Shown here piece by piece: positions 7,956 to 14,899 of a stretch of 64,000 nt of DNA (within the stretch, counting starts at the first letter, position 1; every line of letters begins with the position of its first letter). A program made the translations under genes and the position numbers. Under the pieces are notes generated by a model. It was not told the origin of the DNA. It saw only the letters and a list, made by a program, of their open reading frames with translations, and searched no databases. The DNA comes from Firmicutes bacterium CAG:95 (lineage in GTDB: Bacteria; Bacillota; Clostridia; Lachnospirales; Lachnospiraceae): the NCBI GenBank assembly GCA_000438155.1, contig FR902981.1:1-64000 (forward strand), in the 5' to 3' direction.

Positions 7956-8038
7956 TAGAGACATAGAAAGAACAACTCTGGAAGATATTTTTCAGGGTTA
8001 TTTGTCATATCAAGTCATAAAAAATTTTGAGCATCATA

Positions 8039-8109
8039 AGCTTCATACACTTTGTAAACCAGTAATATAAGGTAAAGCGGAGAGTATGAAGCTGTTTTTA
8101 TATTTTTTT
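8039..8109 (+). terminator. Terminator after the 7095-7955 gene
   Basis: AGCTTCATAC (8039-8048) pairs with GTATGAAGCT (8084-8093), followed by GTTTTTATATTTTTTT. The loop is long (35 bases) but has a smaller internal CTTT/AAAG pairing. Confidence 0.6.
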
Positions 8110-8376
8110 ATTCAAGTTTTACGGATATAGTGAAGTAGTATATTCAAGTATATGGGATAAACTGAATGAGGTAATTTTCAAGAAATAAAGATATTGTGGA
8201 TAAGATTATTCAAGTATTACTGCATATTTATTTGAAAATAAAGCATTAGAAACACTGATTTTCTAATGTTTTAAATGATATATGATAGAATAATTCATTC
8301 TTATTCCTTTTTGTATTTAAAATAATTTCTCTTAAGTATGAATGCATTCAGATATTCATACTTTCAAATATCTGAA
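8108..8376. other. AT-rich origin-like intergenic region
   Basis: This 600-base gap has no gene. It carries a perfect DnaA box (TGTGGATAA, complement of TTATCCACA, at 8195-8203), three ATTCAAGT repeats (near 8110, 8142 and 8207), a CATTAGAAA/TTTCTAATG hairpin with a T run (8244-8272), and two interleaved 10-bp inverted repeats (8334-8376). It follows a possible initiator gene. An autonomous or rolling replication origin of the circular intermediate is a fair reading, but the repeats are short. Confidence 0.45.
8334..8376. repeat. Two interleaved, mutually exclusive 10-bp stem-loops
   Basis: AAGTATGAAT (8334-8343) pairs with ATTCATACTT (8354-8363), loop 10. TTCAGATATT (8347-8356) pairs with AATATCTGAA (8367-8376), loop 10. 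The arms share bases 8354-8356, so only one full stem can form at a time. They could act as a switch in RNA or as a single-strand origin in DNA. Confidence 0.6.
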
Positions 8377-8421
8377 ATCCAAAACAAAGCAAGCTGGGTA
8401 CGTTTCCTAAAATTGCTACAA

Positions 8422-8430
8422 TGCTATAAT
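8422..8430 (+). promoter_or_regulatory. Extended -10 promoter element
   Basis: TGC followed by a perfect TATAAT (8425-8430). No good -35 lies 17 bases upstream, so it would depend on the TG extension. It would drive the primase-like gene at 8554 with a leader of about 120 bases. Confidence 0.45.
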
Positions 8431-8553
8431 AATCTACAAGTTATCAATTTGAGATATTACAATTAAAAACGAAAAAGCAATCATTGTTTGCGTGGAGTCT
8501 AACAATGCATATTACCGACTGCTGTATGATGATAGCGGAGGTGATTTGGTCTT

Positions 8554-9663
8554 ATGAGATACATTAAAAAGGATGGGGTGGAAGCAATATCTTATACGCC
8601 GGAAGAAAGAAAAAAAGCACTCGATATAAGTCTTACAGCTATTGCATCAGCACTTGGCTATACGCCGGTACGTGCCGGCAGTCATTATCATTTAAAAGAA
8701 ATGGATAGTCTGATAATATATAATGACCGTTCATGGAATCGGTGGAGTGGGAAGGGAAATAAGACAGGCGGTACCCAGATTGATTTTATGATGGAGTATG
8801 GAGGAGCTGCATCAGTTCCTGAAGCAATTAAGAGGCTTTTGGATTTTTCAGGAGAAGGAATGGCGGTTGCTGCAGTACCGGTTGCAAATAATTCTCCAAG
8901 TAGGAATGACGGGTTTTCCATGGAATTGCCACCTAAAAATAATAATTTTAGAAGAATGTACGCATATCTGATCCAAACAAGAGGAGTATCACAGGAGGTT
9001 GTTTCTGATTTTGTTCATCGCAGGCTTATTTACGAAGATTCTGTTCATCATAACATCGTCTATTGTGGAATGGATCCGGAAGGAAATATTCGATATGCAG
9101 GATTGCGTGGAACTGGAGACATTTATGGAAAATCATTCAAAATGGATGTTCCTGGAAACAACAAAAATTATGGCGTAAATATTGTCAATAAAGAGAGTGA
9201 TAAACTGAAGGTATTTGAATCAGTTATTGATTGTATGTCATACATTGATATGTACAAAGATAATGTGTCGAATAAACTGATTCTTGGAATGGTGGAGGAT
9301 AACCCACTGGTACAGTTTTTAAAGGATTATTCCCATATCAAGAGTATTTCTTTTTGCCTGGATAATGATGAGGCAGCTCATATTGCTTTATATGGACGGC
9401 ATGATACAGAGGGGAACATTACGAAACAGGGATTAGTCGAAAAGTACAAGGAACAGGGCTATAGCGTCAGAGTAGAAGTTCCGGAGAGAGGAAAAGATTT
9501 CAACGAAATGCTTAAAAGTAAGCTTACTGATCAGCAGAATGAACATCATGTTTTATCAGAAAAAGAGAATTCATTGAAAGCGTCTATACCAGAAGAAAAT
9601 GATGAGCGTGCAGAACCGGCAGCGGCAGCTCTTATGCAACAGAAAAGAAGGCATGGAAGATAA
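8554..9663 (+). CDS. DUF3991/Toprim domain primase-like protein
   Basis: 369 residues. The N-terminal part (about 10-90; WNRWSGKGNKTGGTQIDFMM) matches the DUF3991-type zinc-finger-less CHC2-like region seen in element-borne primases. A Toprim domain follows (about 215-325), with the acidic residue in VFESVIDCMSY and the DND metal motif at about 270-272 (FCLDNDEAAH). A charged tail ends the protein. Such proteins are thought to prime the transferred strand or replicate the circular element. It starts after GGAGGTG and stands alone between an origin-like region and a terminator. Confidence 0.8.
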   Translation: MRYIKKDGVEAISYTPEERKKALDISLTAIASALGYTPVRAGSHYHLKEMDSLIIYNDRSWNRWSGKGNKTGGTQIDFMMEYGGAASVPEAIKRLLDFSGEGMAVAAVPVANNSPSRNDGFSMELPPKNNNFRRMYAYLIQTRGVSQEVVSDFVHRRLIYEDSVHHNIVYCGMDPEGNIRYAGLRGTGDIYGKSFKMDVPGNNKNYGVNIVNKESDKLKVFESVIDCMSYIDMYKDNVSNKLILGMVEDNPLVQFLKDYSHIKSISFCLDNDEAAHIALYGRHDTEGNITKQGLVEKYKEQGYSVRVEVPERGKDFNEMLKSKLTDQQNEHHVLSEKENSLKASIPEENDERAEPAAAALMQQKRRHGR

Positions 9664-9678
9664 GAGGGTGAAGAAGAG

Positions 9679-9715
9679 GGAATTGTGCTCTGAATAGTGG
9701 CATAATTCCTTTTTC
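9679..9715 (+). terminator. Terminator after the primase-like gene
   Basis: GGAATT-g-TGC pairs with GCA-t-AATTCC (loop about 12 bases) and is followed by TTTTTCTTT. Confidence 0.65.
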
Positions 9716-9728
9716 TTTCATAATGAGA

Positions 9729-9757
9729 TTGACAAAATAAAAATAAAATGATACAAT
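9729..9757 (+). promoter_or_regulatory. Element-type promoter copy 1
   Basis: TTGACA, a 17-base A-rich spacer, TACAAT. The spacer, not only the two hexamers, is nearly the same as in the promoters at 38122-38150 and 41837-41865. It drives the surface peptidase-like gene at 9783. Confidence 0.8.
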
Positions 9758-9782
9758 TTATTTAAGAAGAGAGGTAGGTCTT

Positions 9783-11822
9783 ATGAAGAAATCAAAGAAA
9801 ATCAAAGAAACACTACAAAATTTTCCAAAGAACTTTTATCGGAATAATAAGAAATTTATATGGAAGATGGTTATTATTATTGCAGTAGGCAATATGGCTC
9901 TTTTTGTCAAAAACTATCAACGCCAGAGAGCATATGTAGAAGCGTTTCCAATGGGAATGGAAGTAACTTCTTTTGATGAATATATGAAAACGCAAAAGGA
10001 TGTGCCTTCGGATATTGAGGGATTGTCTGTGTATGATAAATATACAATGGGATTACAGCGCCAGGATGGTTCTGATTCTGATTATGATGGTCTGACAGAC
10101 AAAGAAGAAATTGAGATATATGGCACAGACCCATTAAAAGCGTCCTCTGCTGGAGATCTTTATACAGATGCCTATAAGGTTCAGAATGGTCTTGATCCTT
10201 ATACTTACAAGGAATATACAGAAGAGATAGCATTTCCTTATCTGGAATGCGAAGAGGTGCAGCTTACAGCATCTTCTCCAATAGATTTTAATGCAGTGGT
10301 AACAGATTGCACATTTGCTTACGATTTGAGCAGCTTTGAGGTAGGTAAGGTATATAAGGGATATGACTTGTATAACTATGGCGGCATAGTAAAAATTAAT
10401 GTGCATGATCAGCTGACTGAAAATGATATAAATGATTTTGAAATTTATATTACAAATGGTCCTTTTGTCATTCCGGGGGAAAATAGCTTTAAAAAATGTA
10501 GTTATAAATTAGAGGGTGATAATGCCACTCTGGATTATGAGTTTGAACATGGAAGTGAATATCTGATTTTCCTGACAGAAAAGCAGGGATTTAAAATAAA
10601 GAATTTTATCAATGGGATTTTTAACCAGGATGATGCTGCAGTTTCCACCAGTATGAACAATAAAGACAAAGGGGAAGCGTTAATATATGGATCACCATGG
10701 GGGGTTCTTTTGGGTGGAAAAATAACAATATATTATACAGAATGTTTTGATAAAGATAACACGTCCCTTTTTAAAGTGGAGGCAGAGCAAGCAATTCCAA
10801 CAATTTTTACAAAGGAATCTGAAGATATACGTTTTAAAGCAATATCGTCAAGGGAGATGGAGAAAAAAAGAAACTTTTTTGACAAATTTTTAAAATTATT
10901 TAAAACATATAAAAAGGGTGAACATGTAGCATGGTATGAGTATTTTTTTAGATATGCTGTATTTTGCTATGATACTTATGAGAATACCTATGAATTAGCA
11001 GGTGGAAGCAGTACGACGAACGAGTTTAAGGCAAAGGGAACAGGTTTTGATAAATATGAAGATGAGTTACCCTTTCAGAATTTCCGTTCCTATATTGGAA
11101 CAGGTGGAAATTGCGCAGGCATAACACATTTAACCTCTTATCTGTATAATACCGGCAGGTTCCCTTCCAGTGGAACATATAACTGTAACATAAATGGAAC
11201 CTATGAACAGATTCAGTGGGATTTATCAACAGACAATGAGAATGCAACATTATCGAATCCGGGGCTTATAGATTATAAGGACATTGAATTTGTTACGGAG
11301 CATTCAGAAAATGGGGATTATCTCAGCGTGAATCTTACGGAAGGTGAGCAGGAATTTGTAAATATGATTGGTTGTTATTGGACAGAAGCCAATGACAGAA
11401 TTAATATGAATGCATATGAAAAGACCACTGGAGAATACTATGATGCCTCTCTTCTTAATCGTATGACCGATCTGCTTGATCAGGGGAAGATTTTGGATGT
11501 ATATTTGTATATGCGTGGTGGCGGTGCTCATGCGGTTAATATTTACGGTTACGAGTATATTGCTGCAAATAGTGTTTTGTTTACAGTGTATGACAATAAT
11601 ATTCCGCAGGATTGCAAAGACGGTTATATGATTAATGCTGATGCTAACGGAAACTGTTACCTGCAGGTAACAATTCGGAAGGATGAAGGTGGTAATGACA
11701 TTTTAGAATATTTGTATATGCCACTGCAGGGGAGTAAAGATTATATTGCATCTTCCATGAAAAATCTGATGAAATCCCATGCTATGGTAGTTATGGATGA
11801 AAACTGGAATGTACTGAATTAG
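9783..11822 (+). CDS. Membrane-anchored surface protein with Ca-binding repeat and Cys-peptidase-like domain
   Basis: 679 residues. A basic N-terminus is followed by a single membrane segment (about 27-42), placing the rest outside. A thrombospondin type 3-like loop DSDYDGLTDKEE (about 98-110) with a second partial copy should bind calcium. The C-terminal third carries GGNCAGITHL (Cys444), GGGAHAVNIYGYEY (His583) and TVYDNN (Asp604), the order and context of a papain-like/C39-like cysteine peptidase triad. No family name is claimed for the middle. It may cut surface or partner proteins during transfer or defend the host cell; the fold call is inferred from the motifs. Confidence 0.65.
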   Translation: MKKSKKIKETLQNFPKNFYRNNKKFIWKMVIIIAVGNMALFVKNYQRQRAYVEAFPMGMEVTSFDEYMKTQKDVPSDIEGLSVYDKYTMGLQRQDGSDSDYDGLTDKEEIEIYGTDPLKASSAGDLYTDAYKVQNGLDPYTYKEYTEEIAFPYLECEEVQLTASSPIDFNAVVTDCTFAYDLSSFEVGKVYKGYDLYNYGGIVKINVHDQLTENDINDFEIYITNGPFVIPGENSFKKCSYKLEGDNATLDYEFEHGSEYLIFLTEKQGFKIKNFINGIFNQDDAAVSTSMNNKDKGEALIYGSPWGVLLGGKITIYYTECFDKDNTSLFKVEAEQAIPTIFTKESEDIRFKAISSREMEKKRNFFDKFLKLFKTYKKGEHVAWYEYFFRYAVFCYDTYENTYELAGGSSTTNEFKAKGTGFDKYEDELPFQNFRSYIGTGGNCAGITHLTSYLYNTGRFPSSGTYNCNINGTYEQIQWDLSTDNENATLSNPGLIDYKDIEFVTEHSENGDYLSVNLTEGEQEFVNMIGCYWTEANDRINMNAYEKTTGEYYDASLLNRMTDLLDQGKILDVYLYMRGGGAHAVNIYGYEYIAANSVLFTVYDNNIPQDCKDGYMINADANGNCYLQVTIRKDEGGNDILEYLYMPLQGSKDYIASSMKNLMKSHAMVVMDENWNVLN

Positions 11823-11855
11823 TATGATGTAGTATAATTAAAAGCAATGAAATGC

Positions 11856-11882
11856 AACTTCGTGCCATCGTGGCACTAAGTT
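11856..11882. repeat. Dispersed palindrome, copy A
   Basis: Core GTGCCATCGTGGCAC flanked by AACTTC and TAAGTT. Intergenic, in the leader of the Fic gene just downstream of a TATAAT at 11833-11838. Confidence 0.85.
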
Positions 11883-11898
11883 GGAAAAGAGGTAGAAA

Positions 11899-12669
11899 AT
11901 GGGAATTAAGAATAAGACATTAATAGATATGATAAGACGGAACAATGAATATTTTGAAGACTATATAACCAGGAGCGTTTACCATTCAAATGCGATTGAG
12001 GGAAGTACTCTTTCATATTATGAAACTTATCAGATTATTTTTAATTGTTCTTCTGATGAGCTGCTTACGAATGTGAAACCGAGAGAATTATACGAGGCCA
12101 TCAACTTGAAGTATGCAATGGATTATATTTTCAATCATCTGGATGAGGATATAACAGCCTCCTATTTAATTGATATTGGAAAAATTATTAACAGAAATAT
12201 AAATGAGATTAGCTCCTTCAGAACAGCTCCGGTATTTATATTAGGAGCAGAACATATTCCGCCAGCAGCAGCGGATGTTCCAAGGCTAATAAATGAACTG
12301 ATTTATACATCCTTTAAATCAGAAGATTTTTTATATGACCTGGCAGATTTTCATATCCGTTATGAGAGAATACATCCGTTTGGAGATGGGAATGGTCGTT
12401 CTGGTCGTGTCCTGATGAATAAAATAGCTTTGGCTGAGGGATATGCGCCTTTTGTGATTCCAAAGGAAGAAAGGACGCAGTATATGAATTTATTAGCGGA
12501 TTGTAATATTGAAGGGCTAAAGACAATGATTGAACATCTCATGAAACTGGAAATAGAACGCATGAAGCAGTTTAATATTCAGTTTGAAAAGACATCAAAT
12601 ATGCTGAAGGATGTACCTGATCCGGAATCAGCAGCAGCTTCTTCAGGAAGGCGCAGAAAAAGCAGATAG
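11899..12669 (+). CDS. Fic-family protein (AMP transferase), self-inhibited class
   Basis: 256 residues. The Fic core motif HPFGDGNGRSGR is complete (His159 to Arg170). An N-terminal inhibitory helix motif S-N-A-I-E-G (Ser30-Glu34-Gly35) fits [S/T]xxxE[G/N], whose Glu blocks ATP until relieved. Family knowledge says such enzymes transfer AMP or another nucleotide to hydroxyl groups of target proteins, often as toxins or modulators. It starts after GAGGTAG. No separate antitoxin gene (FicA type) is adjacent, consistent with in-cis inhibition. The target is unknown. It could serve element maintenance or modulate the recipient. Confidence 0.9.
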   Translation: MGIKNKTLIDMIRRNNEYFEDYITRSVYHSNAIEGSTLSYYETYQIIFNCSSDELLTNVKPRELYEAINLKYAMDYIFNHLDEDITASYLIDIGKIINRNINEISSFRTAPVFILGAEHIPPAAADVPRLINELIYTSFKSEDFLYDLADFHIRYERIHPFGDGNGRSGRVLMNKIALAEGYAPFVIPKEERTQYMNLLADCNIEGLKTMIEHLMKLEIERMKQFNIQFEKTSNMLKDVPDPESAAASSGRRRKSR

Positions 12670-12715
12670 TGGTAATAGTACTAAATTGAACAACGAGAAT
12701 AAGTAGTTGTAATTG

Positions 12716-12757
12716 GAAGTTATTCAGATAATGAATAGCTTCTTTTTTTGTCATTTT
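12716..12757 (+). terminator. Terminator after the Fic gene
   Basis: GAAGTTATTC pairs with GAATAGCTTC (loop AGATAAT) and runs into TTTTTTTG. Confidence 0.75.
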
Positions 12758-12779
12758 TTCTTTATTTGTAGAATATCTG

Positions 12780-12912
12780 TGGGGTGTTAGGGGAACTTCC
12801 CCTTGCTGCGAATCCGCCTGGCGGTTCGGTTGGCATAAAAGGATGCCGGAGCGGAGCGGGAGGTATACATTTATGCGTATCCTGTTACCGAATTTTGTGA
12901 AAAATTCGGGTG
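12780..12912. other. Candidate origin of transfer (oriT)
   Basis: A GC-rich, palindrome-dense stretch in an otherwise AT-rich element: GGGGAACTTCCCC (about 12790), CCGCCTGGCGG, GGCAT/ATGCC, and CCGAATTTT/AAAAATTCGG (12888-12909). TATCCTG (12878-12884) followed by T matches the MOBP/IncP nic consensus YATCCTG/Y. It lies upstream of the unknown gene at 13116, the MobC-like gene and the relaxase, the usual place for oriT. The rest of the gap (12913-13115) shows only a GTTAG/CTAAC repeat near 13034-13051. Confidence 0.6.
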
Positions 12913-13115
12913 TTTTGGGGAGAATCTAAAGTAACTCAAATAATAGTTTCTAATCAATCCTTTTCTATTTAGTTAAGTTTCCATATTTGTACCTTTTAAT
13001 TCTTGATAATAAGTCAATATTTATTTGCAAGTGTTAGGTTGTACTCTAACAGTGTCGTATGAAACAGGCCGTATACTTTTCTTATGGTGGAAAGTATGTG
13101 CAGGAGAAAAAGTAT

Positions 13116-14444
13116 ATGCCAAACAGAACAGAATTATTAATAGCGAAATTTATACAATACAGAAAAGTCTATGAATATGTGGGTGGTGCAGAAATATCTC
13201 GGCAGGAATTGTTGGATTGTCTGGATTCACTTAGTGTCATAATGGCACAAAGTGATATACCACAGAAAAAGGTGACGATTGAGGAACTGGAACCATTCCT
13301 GATTGAAAAAAGAAAAAATTGTTATGCAATGGATTTTGATGCGCTGGGAACTGTATTGCATGATTTCCTGATAGATTTTCTACCAGGAATTTTTAGTTGT
13401 GAAAGAGTAAGAACACTTGTACAAAAATATATACCGGGAAAGCTGATATGCGATGCGTCAGAAGTCGAACTGGATAAGCAATCATATAAGTATTTATATG
13501 AAACTCTAAAAGATAAATACAATTGCTTGGAAAGAGATTTCCATTCACAACGATTTGATTATGAAGATTGCCAGCGTGAGCTGGCATCATTAAATGCAGA
13601 CTTACAGAATCTGAAAGAAAGCGGAAGTATGTATGCAGACAGTACAAAGTCATTAATGCAGTTTATTAGTAGGCTATTACATGAGGATATACAAATTAAT
13701 TCAGTATATGCAGCTGATGGTAAAGGAAGAAAGATAGAAACTGCTTCTGACAAAAAAACATGGGTGGAAGAAAGTTCACTTGCAATTTGTCCAGGCATTT
13801 ATAATTTTCAACGACCATCCTGGTTCACTGAATTGCATAATGAACTGAATAAGGAAAATGCTGGTAAGAAGGTTGTGAAAAATACAATTCCCTTTTTAAA
13901 CAGGATATTGAGGGAAAGAAAAAGCATCTGTTCCGACAATTTGACCCCGGAAGAGAAGGCCGATGCGATTGATCGTAAACGGCGTGAAGAGATTGCAAAA
14001 TTGATAAATGATGCGCAGAGCAGCAATGAAGAAAAATATATTAAGTATATGCTGCTTACTCCGGGAATGACAAAGGAATATATGAAAACGTTGAATGGAG
14101 CTTCTGAATTAGGCTTGGATGCTAGAACAGTAATCCAACTTCTGGAACAACCCAAAGAATCTTTTAACAAAGAAATTATAGAGGCTTATGTTTCTAAAGC
14201 ACATAAAGGTTTGGAATACAATCTAAAGCAGGAATTGGCAGAAGAATTAATAAAAGGGGAATGGACAATTCATGCACTTGTAAATGGTGCGGACGAAGTA
14301 TTTCAGCTTTTTCCTTATGAAAAAATACAGGAATTGGCAAAGCAATTTGAAAAAGTGTATGAGGCACTGCATCAGAAACACAAGAAAATGAAAATAATTC
14401 CGAAACGGCAGGAAGTTTTGATCAGGCATGGGAAAATATGTTGA
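13116..14444 (+). CDS. Transfer-region protein of unknown function, frameshifted near its end
   Basis: 442 residues from the ATG at 13116, which follows AGGAG; the ATG at 13059 has no ribosome site. A coiled coil is likely at about 130-180 (LKDKYNCLERDFHSQRFDYE...). No family recognised. Position between oriT and the MobC-like gene suggests a relaxosome or DNA-processing role. The end is odd: the last 18 codons (MKIIPKRQ...HGKIC) read out of phase, while the next frame continues with an acidic tail to 14536. One extra A in the A run at 14385-14388 would restore it. Palindrome copy B lies inside the gene. Confidence 0.65.
   Translation: MPNRTELLIAKFIQYRKVYEYVGGAEISRQELLDCLDSLSVIMAQSDIPQKKVTIEELEPFLIEKRKNCYAMDFDALGTVLHDFLIDFLPGIFSCERVRTLVQKYIPGKLICDASEVELDKQSYKYLYETLKDKYNCLERDFHSQRFDYEDCQRELASLNADLQNLKESGSMYADSTKSLMQFISRLLHEDIQINSVYAADGKGRKIETASDKKTWVEESSLAICPGIYNFQRPSWFTELHNELNKENAGKKVVKNTIPFLNRILRERKSICSDNLTPEEKADAIDRKRREEIAKLINDAQSSNEEKYIKYMLLTPGMTKEYMKTLNGASELGLDARTVIQLLEQPKESFNKEIIEAYVSKAHKGLEYNLKQELAEELIKGEWTIHALVNGADEVFQLFPYEKIQELAKQFEKVYEALHQKHKKMKIIPKRQEVLIRHGKIC
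13229..13253. repeat. Dispersed palindrome, copy B (intragenic)
   Basis: Core GTGTCATAATGGCAC at 13234-13248 with ACTTA and AAAGT flanks. It is read in frame as LSVIMAQS. Confidence 0.8.
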
Positions 14445-14536
14445 ATGATACACTAAACGATGATGAATCGGATCAGAGTGAATATGAAGAAGATGAGAAC
14501 GATGATTTTTCCGGATTTGATAAGGAGGCATTTTAG
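14389..14536 (+). pseudogene. Out-of-frame acidic C-terminal tail of the preceding gene
   Basis: In the +1-shifted frame the sequence reads ENNSETAGSFDQAWENMLND and continues through an Asp/Glu-rich stretch (SDQSEYEEDENDDFSGFDKE) to TAG at 14536, four bases before the next gene. The coding-like composition and neat junction suggest this is the true C-terminus, lost by a one-base deletion or reached by ribosomal slippage at 14385-14388. Confidence 0.6.
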
Positions 14537-14539
14537 TAT

Positions 14540-14830
14540 ATGGAAAGAAAGAGATTTATGATTTCCATGTCAGAAGAAGATGTTAATTGCTTTGAAGCAG
14601 GAAGAGAGGCAGCTGGTATGAACAAATCAGCCTATATCCGACTTCTGATTGCAGAGCATGAAAAGAGAGTGCCAGGATTCATAAAGTACAAGGACATAAT
14701 CAAGGAAATAGCAGATACCAATACGCTGATCAAAGAAGTTATTTTAATAAAAGGTATAAATGATGCGGATAAAATGGTACTGCTTGAACGCTTGGACATA
14801 ATTCTGGAGCATTTGAAAAAACTGACATAA
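14540..14830 (+). CDS. MobC-like ribbon-helix-helix relaxosome protein
   Basis: 96 residues. RKRFMISMSEEDVNCFEAGR then AAGMNKSAYIRLLIAEHEKR is the strand-helix-helix pattern of RHH mobilisation proteins, followed by a helical tail. It starts after AAGGAGG. MobC proteins bind oriT, help melt it and load the relaxase, whose gene follows after palindrome copy C. It appears intact, unlike the mobC at 5832. Confidence 0.75.
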   Translation: MERKRFMISMSEEDVNCFEAGREAAGMNKSAYIRLLIAEHEKRVPGFIKYKDIIKEIADTNTLIKEVILIKGINDADKMVLLERLDIILEHLKKLT

Positions 14831-14836
14831 ATTTTG

Positions 14837-14881
14837 GTGTCATATAACTTCGTGCCATTATGACACGAAGTTATATGACAC
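14837..14881. repeat. Dispersed palindrome, copy C (extended, 45 bp)
   Basis: The longest copy: GTGTCATATAACTTCGTG on the left mirrors CACGAAGTTATATGACAC on the right around CCATTATGA, with one mismatched pair. It separates the MobC-like gene from the relaxase. As RNA it would form a very stable hairpin. The arms ATAACTTCGT and ACGAAGTTAT coincide with the outer ten bases of loxP arms. Confidence 0.85.
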
Positions 14882-14899
14882 AGAAACGGATAAGAAAAA

